A DNA stretch of 53,396 nucleotides from a virus: the IMG/VR virus record IMGVR_UViG_3300025072_000006, positions 1-53,396 of that record; one strand, 5' to 3'. Shown in pieces: positions 23,553 to 33,437 of this stretch. The notes below the pieces were generated by a model that was not told where the DNA came from, did no database searches, and saw nothing but the letters and a program-made list of their open reading frames with translations. Each line of letters starts with the position of its first letter. The stretch's first letter is position 1. A program made the position numbers and the translations under genes.

Positions 23553-26389
23553 TATCTAGAATACTTTACAATGTTTAATATCTGATTTATTGGGGCAAAT
23601 GAGCCTGTTAGCTTATAAGTATTGCCTCCATATGTGAATACTAATCCTTCTATAGGAACAATTTTTTCAAATCCTCCAAGTCGTTGAATTTTTTGTAAAT
23701 GAGTTTTCATTAACTCTAATTTTCTTAAATCATTTGTCGATCGTAACTCTCGAATTACAGATGCTAAATCACTTCGTATTTGTTGTGCAGATTCTTTTGG
23801 ATTTGCAGCTAACATACTAGATACGCCTTTTAATACCTCTGCACCTAATTTTAAAAATATAGATTCAAATGGTTCCATATTTTGTTTTTGGTATTGTTTA
23901 AAATCTTTTTGATCAAAATTTACTACCCATTCTGAAAATTCTGGGCTATCGATTTGTTTTATTACATTTGTAATTCGTGGATTTTTAATATTAAATGCCC
24001 ACCTATTTACTAATATGTCTAATACATCATCTGTAATTTCATATCCTAATTCGATTGCTTTATCTCGTATTACATCTCTCCACCATCCTTTATGATATTC
24101 AGCTACTGTGTCTCTATCTTTTAATTCATATTGATTTTTTAATTGATCTACCTCGTTAAATAATGCATCTTGATAATCTTCAAAATCTTCTAATTGTCCA
24201 ACTTTAATTTTATTTGGTGGAATTAAATTAAACGTTTTTTGCATATGAGCATTTGCAGATTCGACTGCTTTTTGTATCACATTTGCGCCTGTCATATCAG
24301 TTTGGATTACATTTCCTTTGTCGTCAAATTCTTGTAAATTATGAAATTGTAATGCTGCAATGTCATATGAAATAACATTTTTAGTATCTGGATATATTAT
24401 TTCCATATTTGCGAATACACGACCGTTTTGGAATATACTTTGTATTGTTTCTGAATTAACTTGTGAAAATGCAGATGATAGGTCATTCCCTGCTTCTTTG
24501 AATGCAGTTGTTAATTCTCCACGACCAGAAAATTTCGTAGCTAATTCTTCAGCAGTTAATGGATTGACCCTTTCTCCTTTATTTCTAGCAAATTTAACTT
24601 GGCCATCTTTAACTGTTACAAATATATTTAGCCCGTCAGTCTTTTCTGTTACAGAAGATTCTATATCTAATCTTCCTTGTAATGCTCTTGCAATCATTTC
24701 TTTCATATCAGCAAATGATAAATCGTGGCGATCATATGGATGGTCCATATGACCTGCGAGGCCACCTTCCGTTAAATGTTTAGTTCCAAATACTGTTTTA
24801 GGAAATTTATTAAAATCATAAACAAATCCTTTATTATCATCTTTATCTAAATATTTTCTTAATTTGCTTATTTTTTGAATGTGTGCTTTAGCTCCTTTTG
24901 GAGTTTCATATCCTTCTGCTAGTTCAACATCAATTTTTATATCTGGATATTTTAATTCTAGGCCATTTACTGCTGCTACATTTTTTGCCGAATCATCTAT
25001 AAAATAAATGTCGTCATACCCTTTTTTTATTTGATCTTCTATCCACCTAGCCTTGTCCATTGGATCAGCTGACCCTAATGCTACGACATAAACATTTTTT
25101 ATTCCATGTTCTTTTTCCAACCAACGCTTAACTGGGTATCCGATTGATCTGGCAGTTAATATAGTTGTCTTTGCTCCCCTATCAGCTTGTGCTTTTTTAA
25201 ATGCTTCAACATTTTGTGTTATTGGAGTTGCTTGTTTTATAATTTTATCAAAATCTCTGAAATCAAAGTCATCTCCTGGCAATGGTTCATATACTGCAAA
25301 ATCTGCAGGCGATAATTCTGAATTTGTTCCGTCACTATGTTTTACATATATAGTAGCATTCATTTTGCCTAATGTATCATCAAAATCAAATACTCTTAAT
25401 CTTTTGCCTGTTCTTAATTCTGTAAACATTTGTTTTGCATCTTCAAGTAATTCATTTACCCACCATTCTTTTGTAAGAACAGGCTCGTGTTTAGCCTCTA
25501 CCCATAACGTAGCTGTTTGAGGAGAACCAATTACTTTTCTAATTTCTTCATTTGAGTCTGATTGAATTACATTGTCTAAGTCGTCATATTTCCAATGGGC
25601 TTGGTTGTCGCCTTTTCTATATCCATATGTGTAATTATCTGGACCATCTTCGACTATATTGTCTGGATGTAAATTTTTATAATTTTCAACAAATTTATTA
25701 TATTCTTGACCTATTAATGGCATCTGTGTAGAAAAATTTTCTTTTGGTTTTATACCTGCACTTTTTTGTACTCTGGCTTCTGCTTCATCGCCAAATTCAT
25801 CTCCAAATGTAGATTCGCCACCCAATAGTTGCCATACATTTTTTACTATGGCATCTGAGTAATTTGGATAGCTGGCTTTAAATTTTGCTAACTCTCCGGA
25901 ATTTATTGTAGATATAGTTGAGTCTGCAGATATAGGTTCTCCGTTTGGATATGTTAATGGATCTACATTTACCATTAATTCTATAGCATCAACTCCTTGT
26001 GGAACTTTATTTCCTTTTTTGTCTGGATTAATTTTATATTTATCAACTGATCCAATAAAGTGTTTTATTCGTACATAGTCTTTATCTTTATTAGCAGCGG
26101 CTAGTGCAAATTTTCCGACAGTGTCTTTTGGCATTGTAAGTAAATAATCAAATGCTGACGATAATGGAGAATTTAATCTAGAATATATTAATTCTATTTT
26201 TTTATTTCTATTTAATAAATTGAATATTTGTTTGGATTGCTCTCTTGTTACTCCGTGTCTTGCTTTTGGTCCAATAAACATTAAAACTTTGTCGACATTA
26301 GGGTTTTGTGCATATCGTTGGGCAAGAGCCATATGAGCTCCTGTGATTGGCTTAAATCCTCCTGGAAATAATACTGTTACTTTATCCAT
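23552..26389 (-). CDS. Three-domain protein: adenylyltransferase-like, HAD phosphatase, ligase-like
   Basis: A 945-residue fusion. Residues 1-190: a nucleotidyltransferase of the NMN/pantetheine-phosphate adenylyltransferase type, with VLFPGGFKPITGAHM (7-20, TGAH in place of HxGH), VDKVLMFIG and an ISADSTISTINSGEL stretch in the place of the family's ISSTxIR motif. Residues 330-490: a HAD phosphatase with RVFDFDDTL (Asp335, Asp337, Thr339), TILTARS (Thr412) and IYFIDDSAKN (Asp465, Asp466), closest in feel to the 3'-phosphatase part of polynucleotide kinase. Residues 540-945: polynucleotide ligase-type motifs, TEKTDGLN (Lys583 as candidate AMP-bearing lysine), FANMEIIYP (Glu663), PIEGLVF (Glu914) and YKLTG (Lys926), with about 250 residues inserted between motifs III and IV. 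A nucleic-acid end-repair or RNA-repair enzyme is likely; the exact substrate is unknown. Confidence 0.75.
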   Translation of the reverse strand: MDKVTVLFPGGFKPITGAHMALAQRYAQNPNVDKVLMFIGPKARHGVTREQSKQIFNLLNRNKKIELIYSRLNSPLSSAFDYLLTMPKDTVGKFALAAANKDKDYVRIKHFIGSVDKYKINPDKKGNKVPQGVDAIELMVNVDPLTYPNGEPISADSTISTINSGELAKFKASYPNYSDAIVKNVWQLLGGESTFGDEFGDEAEARVQKSAGIKPKENFSTQMPLIGQEYNKFVENYKNLHPDNIVEDGPDNYTYGYRKGDNQAHWKYDDLDNVIQSDSNEEIRKVIGSPQTATLWVEAKHEPVLTKEWWVNELLEDAKQMFTELRTGKRLRVFDFDDTLGKMNATIYVKHSDGTNSELSPADFAVYEPLPGDDFDFRDFDKIIKQATPITQNVEAFKKAQADRGAKTTILTARSIGYPVKRWLEKEHGIKNVYVVALGSADPMDKARWIEDQIKKGYDDIYFIDDSAKNVAAVNGLELKYPDIKIDVELAEGYETPKGAKAHIQKISKLRKYLDKDDNKGFVYDFNKFPKTVFGTKHLTEGGLAGHMDHPYDRHDLSFADMKEMIARALQGRLDIESSVTEKTDGLNIFVTVKDGQVKFARNKGERVNPLTAEELATKFSGRGELTTAFKEAGNDLSSAFSQVNSETIQSIFQNGRVFANMEIIYPDTKNVISYDIAALQFHNLQEFDDKGNVIQTDMTGANVIQKAVESANAHMQKTFNLIPPNKIKVGQLEDFEDYQDALFNEVDQLKNQYELKDRDTVAEYHKGWWRDVIRDKAIELGYEITDDVLDILVNRWAFNIKNPRITNVIKQIDSPEFSEWVVNFDQKDFKQYQKQNMEPFESIFLKLGAEVLKGVSSMLAANPKESAQQIRSDLASVIRELRSTNDLRKLELMKTHLQKIQRLGGFEKIVPIEGLVFTYGGNTYKLTGSFAPINQILNIVKYSR

Positions 26390-26403
26390 TTTTATTCTTT
26401 ATT

Positions 26404-26411
26404 ATAAATAT
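26404..26411 (-). promoter_or_regulatory. ATATTTAT element before the three-domain gene
   Basis: The sense strand reads ATATTTATAATAAAG, 14 bases before the ATG at 26389. Confidence 0.4.
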
Positions 26412-26435
26412 TACGTTAAATATTATACCAATTGT

Positions 26436-29144
26436 TTATGGGGGTGCTGGTAAGTCTGGTATGTCATCGGCTGGTGCCAGTATAGCCCCACCTACAGATC
26501 TGCTAGTTCTATATACAAAGCTTTTAAATGTGATAGTACCTGGCCGAGAAGGGCTAATGAATATAACTGAATATATTCGTACGTATTTTCCTTGCCGCTT
26601 TTCTATTGTAATATTACCATTATTTATAAGTTCCCATGTGTGTGTAAGTGATCTGGTGGCGGAGGGCATGGTACCACCGCCAACAAATTTTTTCTGGCTG
26701 AACATCTGGTGATCTGACCAAGTGTCATACGTATCCGCTGAACTAGTAGCAATATAATGGTTCATCCATATAGTTCCAGTTCCTAGCCCGGTGTTGTGGT
26801 GTTTTGCGGTATATGATACTTGCATTCTACTCTCACCTGGTAATATAAATGTTTCAAATACAGATGCAGTGTGTGCATTTACCTCTCCAAATATTGTCGA
26901 AGTGTCAACCGTTTGTTCTACTCCACCATCGTAATAAACAACTCGTCCTAAATTTTTTCCATCTAAAAATGCGTTATTAGAATCAAATAAAACATTGCTT
27001 CCGCTTATTGCTAAAAACCCAGACGCTGTTATATTTCCAGCTGGGGTGATATGGTATCCAGATGATGATATTTCTAATTGACCATTTGATCCACTAATAA
27101 ATTGTGCTGCTGGATTACCAAGAAAAAATGTTTCTGTATGTACATCTAATATACTAGGATTTGTTCTAAATCTAAAATAGTTATTTGCATCAGATACTAA
27201 TTCTAAACCAACTCCTTGATATGTTGTTTCTGATTGATTTGGCAACGCAGATCCAGAAAACAATAAAAATCCTGGTGCACCTGATCCTGTTGCTTGATTA
27301 AATCCTCCATATGGTAGTGAACGAATAAATCCTGTATCTTTTAATCCGGAAATATCTATGCCTGATTCTAATGTATCAGCTACATATAATGAACCAGTAA
27401 GCATTGAAAATGCTCCGTCAATATATCTATTTCCGCCTTCCCAGGTTTTATTGTTAACATAACTAATTGTTTTACTTCTATCTCCAATTATATTATAATA
27501 TTCTACTTTGAATGATAATTGATTATCGCTTTTATGTTTAGTTGGTATTTCAGATCTAATTCTTGTGTAATTTGGGCTATATCCTATCTCTGCACTTGTT
27601 AATGTTCTTATATCAGCAATTTGCCAGACTCCTGATTCTATTACAAATAATAAAGAACCATTCCCGGATTGATCTGATTTAAATTCAAATTCAATGTCAT
27701 CATATCTTTGCGATGTTTTTGCTGTGCTTTCTATTTCTCCAATTTTTTTGCCTACTGTTATTGGCAACGATTGATTTAGAACATCTGTTGTATTATAATT
27801 AAATGCTGATCCAGATGCGTATATCGATAGTTTAGGATTGTTATTTCCACTAACAGAACTTCTTAATGCTTGTGCATCAATTGTAACTTTATATTGAGAT
27901 TGGCTTACAAAAAATCCAGCATATATATCTTTTACTTGTGCAACCAAAACATTGTTATTTGAAGTAATATCAGTTGAACTATCAATTAACATTCCATTAT
28001 TAATAGAAGATGTTGTCCAAGTTAATGTTGGTGCAGTTGATTCAGAATTACCTAAATATGTATGTCCTTCCCAATATGTATCAATTATACTTTGTGTTGT
28101 AAATATTCCTATAGACTGATCTGGTGTTAATGATGCTGTGGAATCTACAAATATTTCTGTGCCTTCTAATAATACATCATTTACTTGTTCCCAGGTTCCA
28201 ACAGTGCCATTTGAATTGGTATAAACTTTTATTCTTGAAATATCCCCAGTTGCTGGATCTAAATCGTTTATTTGTAATAATGCAAATGATTCTGAATTTT
28301 GTGTAGGTATAAATGTTGGGTCTGCTTCATATGATAAACTAAATGATGATGGATCAAAATGATTATATGTATGAGATGATATTGTTTTGTTGCTTAAAAC
28401 AGTAAATGGTGTTTCTAAAGTTACTGAATCTTTATTTAATACTTTTTTAATTTTTGATGTAAATTGTGTACTAGATGGAGTATAATTTGGAGTCGGTGCT
28501 GGATTTGTTGGACTAGCAACTGTAATTGTTCCTCCTACCATATCCCCTTGAAAAACGCCTCCTGCTATTTGTAAGATTGGTTGGAAATTTCTATAAAAAT
28601 ATTCGACAGTGCCGGTAGTATATGTTGGAAATTGAGTTGTCGTATATGTTCTATCTAGTTGTACGCCGACATTTTCTTCGATTGTCATTGTGGGTTCGAT
28701 TGTAAATATTATTTCCGTTTCATTAGGATCAGTTGGATTAACAGGAAATTTCCGTATCCATTTTACATTTGGTTTGTCTCTCCACTCTGCTGGGACTGAC
28801 TGACCATTATATTTAGCTAACGTTCCTGTTATAGTGACTGTACAGTCGCCGGGGGGCGTATCTTCATATATATAAATTGATATAACTCTAGATTTGTCTT
28901 CATCTAGATAATTAATAAATTCAGCATATATTGGATTTCCATTATAGTCTAAAACTTCGACATCAACAAGTGTTCCTATTTTTAAATTATTAGTATTACC
29001 TTGTAATTTAATTAAATTTTTGCCTGCGGTAAACCGTAATGGAAGTTTAGTAATTTTGAATACATCTGGAGATGATACAGATGTGTCTGTAACATAAGTT
29101 ATTGCGGTATCAAACCCTTTTTTTACTGCCCGATATTTTGCCAT
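26436..29144 (-). CDS. Large tail/fibre structural protein
   Basis: A 902-residue beta-rich protein (MAKYRAVKKGFDTAITYVTD). The N-terminal 350 residues are a chain of immunoglobulin-like strands (KLPLRFTAGKNLIKLQG, GDCTVTITGTLAKYNG). Near residue 700 it carries the fibre modules ITPAGNITASGFLAISGSN that also occur in the fibre cassette. The C-terminal 180 residues (TFILPGESRMQVSYTAKHHN, then GKYVRIYSVIFISPSRPGTI) look like a terminal beta-sandwich. This suggests a virion surface or fibre protein. It stands between the recombination fusion and the three-domain enzyme, away from the other fibre genes, and is preceded by an ATATTTAT element. Confidence 0.65.
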   Translation of the reverse strand: MAKYRAVKKGFDTAITYVTDTSVSSPDVFKITKLPLRFTAGKNLIKLQGNTNNLKIGTLVDVEVLDYNGNPIYAEFINYLDEDKSRVISIYIYEDTPPGDCTVTITGTLAKYNGQSVPAEWRDKPNVKWIRKFPVNPTDPNETEIIFTIEPTMTIEENVGVQLDRTYTTTQFPTYTTGTVEYFYRNFQPILQIAGGVFQGDMVGGTITVASPTNPAPTPNYTPSSTQFTSKIKKVLNKDSVTLETPFTVLSNKTISSHTYNHFDPSSFSLSYEADPTFIPTQNSESFALLQINDLDPATGDISRIKVYTNSNGTVGTWEQVNDVLLEGTEIFVDSTASLTPDQSIGIFTTQSIIDTYWEGHTYLGNSESTAPTLTWTTSSINNGMLIDSSTDITSNNNVLVAQVKDIYAGFFVSQSQYKVTIDAQALRSSVSGNNNPKLSIYASGSAFNYNTTDVLNQSLPITVGKKIGEIESTAKTSQRYDDIEFEFKSDQSGNGSLLFVIESGVWQIADIRTLTSAEIGYSPNYTRIRSEIPTKHKSDNQLSFKVEYYNIIGDRSKTISYVNNKTWEGGNRYIDGAFSMLTGSLYVADTLESGIDISGLKDTGFIRSLPYGGFNQATGSGAPGFLLFSGSALPNQSETTYQGVGLELVSDANNYFRFRTNPSILDVHTETFFLGNPAAQFISGSNGQLEISSSGYHITPAGNITASGFLAISGSNVLFDSNNAFLDGKNLGRVVYYDGGVEQTVDTSTIFGEVNAHTASVFETFILPGESRMQVSYTAKHHNTGLGTGTIWMNHYIATSSADTYDTWSDHQMFSQKKFVGGGTMPSATRSLTHTWELINNGNITIEKRQGKYVRIYSVIFISPSRPGTITFKSFVYRTSRSVGGAILAPADDIPDLPAPP

Positions 29145-29162
29145 TTAACATTACCCTTTTGT

Positions 29163-29170
29163 ATAAATAT
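29163..29170 (-). promoter_or_regulatory. ATATTTAT element before the 902-residue gene
   Basis: The sense strand reads ATATTTATACAAAAGGG, 18 bases before the ATG at 29144, directly after the gp47-gp46 stop. Confidence 0.4.
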
Positions 29171-32100
29171 TAAGTATGTACAATCTGGCTGAAATTGTTT
29201 ATCTTATTTACTTCGATTAAATTGTCTACCATATCTCTCATTGTATCAACGTGTGATATGATAATAGAAAATTCAAATTTGGTTCTAAAATATTCAAATA
29301 AGTTTGAAACTGATGACATATGGTTTTGATCTAGACTGCCCCATCCTTCATCTATTGCAATGAAATTTGGTCTTGGTAATGCTGATACATTTATTAACGC
29401 TACTCGAATTGCCAATGAAGAAATAAATCTTTCCATTCCTGATGTTAATTCTAACGGCCAGAAATTATCCTCATCATAAATAATATATCCATTAATATTT
29501 TTACCATCTGTCTGTAAAACCATATTAAATTCTACTACTTGGTTTAATACATTATTTATTTCATTTTCAATTTTAGGTAATGCAATTTTAACTAATTCAT
29601 ATGAAACCCCGTTTCTTCCAACCGCACCCAAATAATATTCATATGCTTTATATTCTGTCTCTAATTGTTTATATTTTTCAATTTGTTCAATTGCATTTTT
29701 CTTTTTAGTTTTTGCTACTTCAATATCTCCATGTTTAGATTTAATTGAATCTGTTATACCTTTTAGTGTAGCTGTAATTTCTTTTGTTAATGATTTGTTA
29801 TTTTCAATTTTCTCATTGATCTCCAAATTGTGTTTAATTGCAGATTCATTTTTTCTATAATTGTCTTGTTGCTTTTTATTTGTTTTTAATTCATTCTCTT
29901 TTGTTTGTAAATCACTTTGCATTACTTGTAATTGCAATTTTTGGGTTTCTATTTTATTTTTTAAGTCTAATCTAGATTGATATGTTGATATTATATTTTT
30001 TATACCATCATATTTGTTTTGTATATTATTTAATGCATTTTGTTTACTTTGCAATCGAATTTCATTTTCAGGCAATTCTTGTTTTGCTTGCTCTGCTTCT
30101 TTAATAAAAACATTTGAAGTACAATATTTACAATTTGGATCATATTCGTGTGTCTTTAAATGATCAATTTTTTTCTTTTGTATTTTTACTAATTGTTTTA
30201 ATTCTGTTTCTTCTCTTGTTAGTTTTTTTATTGCTTTATCTGATGATTGTAAACTAAGTGTAAGTGTTTCTATTCGTTGTTCTAAACGCCCTGGTTCAGC
30301 ATCTTCTTCTACTGCTCTGTGAAGATTTATATCAAATTCCTTATATTCGACATCTGCTTTTGCTACAGCATCTTCTTGGTCTTGTATATCACCGTCTAAA
30401 TCATAAATTGCTAAATCTAAATCTTCTTGGTCATCTTCCAATTGTTCTATATCAGGTCCGTCATATGATGTTGGCTGTTTTTTATCAATTAACTCAAGAA
30501 TATTGTCTTGTAAGTCATTTCTAGACTCTTGTAAATCATGTTCAGATTTTTCTAATTCTGTAATTTCTTGTTGCTCAATTGATATGATTTCTCCAGATTG
30601 TTTTATAATTTCTCCAAAATCCGTCTTTTTATATTCTTTTAACTTTCCAGCTGTCTCTTTTACTTCTTGTGATGCAATATGATATAATTGTTCAAATACT
30701 GTTGTATCTAAAAATTGTGATAATAAATCTTTTCTTTCTCGTTGGGACTTTTCTATAAAATTATTATTATCTGCTTGTAATGAAAATGCAGTTAATATGA
30801 AATCATCATACGTACCAAGATACTTTCTAATCATTTTATTTGTATCACTTCTTTCTTCTCCATTGAAATTTTCAGTTTCATTATAAAAATCAACATTTAC
30901 TTTAACATGACCATGTTTTAATGTTATTCCTTCACGCTCAATAGTATATAATTCATTGTTTAACATGAATTTAAATACTCCTTTAAATGTAGACTTTTTA
31001 TTATTTAAAACTTCTTTTGATTTACTTGTCTTGCTACATTTATCAAATATAGTATATGTTATTGCATCTAATAAAGATGATTTTCCGGAAGTATTTGCGG
31101 CAAACAATCCTACTACATCCTTTAATTTAGAAAAGTCAATTATATTTTTTTTGCCATATGAAAACATATTTTCAAATTCAAATGATATAGGATACCAAGT
31201 TACATTCCTAACACAATCAAGTGCTGGTAATTTAGAATTCATTGTTCTATTAATATGTCTTACTGCATCTACTTCTGAATCTAATGCATCTGGAAATGTG
31301 TTTTCTACATATTCCGTTATCATTGTATTTTGATATTCAACATCTCTTACATTTCCAATTGTATTTACTTCTAATTCCTGTTGTTCTAATTCGTCAGTAT
31401 TACGTTGAATTGAAATATCTTGAACGTCATATTTGTTTCGAATTGTTGCAATTAATTTTTTAATATCAGCTGCGTCTGTTCCGTTAAATTTTATTCTTAC
31501 TCTAGGTTTTTCTGGAACTCGGTGTGGTGCACTTACAATAGTTGATTTATTAACTTCGAATGTAACATATCCATATTCATTATGTACTTGTATAAATTCA
31601 GATGTTTTGCTTGGTAGGTCCCATACTAACATCCCATGGTCTAATGCTTCTCCATGGTTTTGTTGAATTAAACTTCCTGGATATCCAATTGTTTTTTCTG
31701 CATTTAAAAATTGTGCTGGTTTGTGAATATCTCCTAATAATGTTAAATCGTGTCCTTCGAATAAATCTGCTTTTACATGATCGTTTGAAATTTCAAATCC
31801 AACATCAGTTAATGCCGTATCAACAGCTCCATGGTGTAATGCAATCTTATAATGAGCATCAAATTCTTTTGCTCGTATATAATTTTCGGGTTGTACATCT
31901 ACTGCCATATGATTAAAGACAACATTTCCTAATTTAAACAATCCATTATCTTTTATAAAATGTATATTTGGATTATTAATTACATTTAATATAGGTGACA
32001 GTGCATCTATTCGATTTAAATTATTTAAATTCATATCGTGGTTTCCTAACATAACAATTGTTGGGATTGTAAAGCCACGAAAAAATTTAGTTAACATGTT

Positions 32101-32316
32101 TATTAGTTCTGGAGACATTTCTAATTTAGAATGTACTATATCGCCTGTTACAACACAAATACTAGAATCTGTTGCGTGTTGCGCAATGTGTAAAAACATA
32201 TTGTCAAAAACTTTATTAAATTCATCATGTCGTTTTAGTGTTCTAATGTGTATATCAGATATATGAAATATCTTATCGATATATTTTACATTAGTTTCTA
32301 ATTTTTTTATTTCCAT
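29170..32316 (-). CDS. Fused recombination nuclease gp47-gp46 (Mre11-Rad50 / SbcD-SbcC)
   Basis: One 1048-residue polypeptide contains both subunits. Residues 15-240 are the metallophosphoesterase nuclease: ISDIH (Asp21, His23), VVTGDI (Asp59), MLGNHD (91-94), ALHHG (His161, His162) and LLGDIH (195-198). Residues 375-1048 are the SMC-type ATPase: Walker A GLFAANTSGKSS (403-414), Q-loop FSLQADNN (Gln514), a long coiled coil, the zinc hook DPNCKYC (Cys729, Cys732), a second coiled coil, signature LELTSGMERF (955-964), Walker B FIAIDEGWGSLD (Asp989, Glu990) and the H-loop ISHVD. In T4 the two are separate genes and process DNA ends for recombination-driven replication. No stop or frameshift is seen at the join (240-375). 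It overlaps the primase gene by 10 bases. Confidence 0.93.
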   Translation of the reverse strand: MEIKKLETNVKYIDKIFHISDIHIRTLKRHDEFNKVFDNMFLHIAQHATDSSICVVTGDIVHSKLEMSPELINMLTKFFRGFTIPTIVMLGNHDMNLNNLNRIDALSPILNVINNPNIHFIKDNGLFKLGNVVFNHMAVDVQPENYIRAKEFDAHYKIALHHGAVDTALTDVGFEISNDHVKADLFEGHDLTLLGDIHKPAQFLNAEKTIGYPGSLIQQNHGEALDHGMLVWDLPSKTSEFIQVHNEYGYVTFEVNKSTIVSAPHRVPEKPRVRIKFNGTDAADIKKLIATIRNKYDVQDISIQRNTDELEQQELEVNTIGNVRDVEYQNTMITEYVENTFPDALDSEVDAVRHINRTMNSKLPALDCVRNVTWYPISFEFENMFSYGKKNIIDFSKLKDVVGLFAANTSGKSSLLDAITYTIFDKCSKTSKSKEVLNNKKSTFKGVFKFMLNNELYTIEREGITLKHGHVKVNVDFYNETENFNGEERSDTNKMIRKYLGTYDDFILTAFSLQADNNNFIEKSQRERKDLLSQFLDTTVFEQLYHIASQEVKETAGKLKEYKKTDFGEIIKQSGEIISIEQQEITELEKSEHDLQESRNDLQDNILELIDKKQPTSYDGPDIEQLEDDQEDLDLAIYDLDGDIQDQEDAVAKADVEYKEFDINLHRAVEEDAEPGRLEQRIETLTLSLQSSDKAIKKLTREETELKQLVKIQKKKIDHLKTHEYDPNCKYCTSNVFIKEAEQAKQELPENEIRLQSKQNALNNIQNKYDGIKNIISTYQSRLDLKNKIETQKLQLQVMQSDLQTKENELKTNKKQQDNYRKNESAIKHNLEINEKIENNKSLTKEITATLKGITDSIKSKHGDIEVAKTKKKNAIEQIEKYKQLETEYKAYEYYLGAVGRNGVSYELVKIALPKIENEINNVLNQVVEFNMVLQTDGKNINGYIIYDEDNFWPLELTSGMERFISSLAIRVALINVSALPRPNFIAIDEGWGSLDQNHMSSVSNLFEYFRTKFEFSIIISHVDTMRDMVDNLIEVNKINNFSQIVHT

Positions 32317-33248
32317 ATTATATTCATTCTTAACTGCATTAACCTTTCAAAAGAAAATGTAGTTGTTTGTGTAATCATTTTGTTTATTGTTTCAAATCCT
32401 AACTCACTTGGGTCTTTATCTGGTAATTCTACGAAATATACATTTAATCCTTCTGCCATAAATTTCTCTGCGATAGACAATGCTTTTTTAATTGCATCTT
32501 GATCTAAACATAAGTATATATCTTTTACCCGTTCTTCTATAATTTTTTTCTGTAGTGCCGGTTGTATTATTTTTCCAAATAATGGTATCGCATTTCTTTT
32601 TATTGCTATTGCATCAAATGCTCCTTCACATAATACAATTGGCTCTGCCCAATTAATTAACATTTCAAATCCTATTATATCTTTAGATACTTTTGGATTT
32701 TTGTGTTTATAAGAATCACTTGAATAATATGCTCTAGATACAAAATAATTTATAAGTCCTTCTTTATTATAACTTGGTATAATTATTTTTCCAGAATATT
32801 CGCCAGCTTCAGCATACCCAATTCTGTATCTGATAATATCAAATATAGTAACTCCTCTTGTTTTTAAATAATGCATTGCATTACGATAATCAGGTGTTTT
32901 CTTTGGAATCCAGAGTGGTATATATTCTTCTGGCAATCTTAATATTTCTTCTGTTTTTATTGTTTCATTATTACGATATTTTGCAGTTTGAATTATTCGA
33001 CTTAATTGCTCAAATTTTTCTTTAGGAAGTTTTAGTTGTTTAAATAGCGAAACGATCGTTCGCCCTTTTCTATCAGATATCCAACAGTGCCATGGGTTCT
33101 GGCCTTCTATTGATGTGTTAAGATTTATTTCTAATTTAGGTTTATAATGTGAAGTAAATGGAGAGAAAAATGCTATATTATCTCCTGAGGTTTTCTTACC
33201 TTTACCTAATACAGACTCTAATAATTGAAGTAATTTAAGATTCTTCAT
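32307..33248 (-). CDS. 61: DNA primase, gp61-like, with degenerate zinc finger
   Basis: A 313-residue primase. The TOPRIM domain shows PIVLCEGAFDAIA with Glu208 and IYLCLDQDA with Asp249 and Asp251, the metal-binding set. The N-terminal region keeps the shape of a CHC2-type zinc finger (FFSPFTSHYKPKLEINL, then NPWHCWISD). However, the expected cysteines at 29, 32 and 58 are Ser, Thr and Ser; only Cys55 remains. So zinc is probably not bound. T4 gp61 (342 residues) makes pentaribonucleotide primers with helicase gp41. No helicase gene is visible in this window. It is followed at once by gp47-gp46 (10-base overlap), linking priming and recombination. Confidence 0.85.
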   Translation of the reverse strand: MKNLKLLQLLESVLGKGKKTSGDNIAFFSPFTSHYKPKLEINLNTSIEGQNPWHCWISDRKGRTIVSLFKQLKLPKEKFEQLSRIIQTAKYRNNETIKTEEILRLPEEYIPLWIPKKTPDYRNAMHYLKTRGVTIFDIIRYRIGYAEAGEYSGKIIIPSYNKEGLINYFVSRAYYSSDSYKHKNPKVSKDIIGFEMLINWAEPIVLCEGAFDAIAIKRNAIPLFGKIIQPALQKKIIEERVKDIYLCLDQDAIKKALSIAEKFMAEGLNVYFVELPDKDPSELGFETINKMITQTTTFSFERLMQLRMNIIWK

Positions 33249-33437
33249 ATTAATATTATAATGAAAATACTGAAGAATTCAAAGTATATGGCTTTTATAT
33301 TATGGTTAAATACATTTATTAATTACATCAATAAACGATCTAACGATCATCATTTATTAAACATTTCATTTAATAATAAATAATAATCATTTTATTAATA
33401 CATTTAGAAAATAATTAAAAAATTTCACAAATCCAAC

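Noticed and set aside
33249-33437. Possible tRNA or small gene in the longest intergenic gap
   Set aside because: No cloverleaf, no frame of useful length and no strong hairpin were seen; only A+T-rich DNA and a short ACGATC direct repeat.
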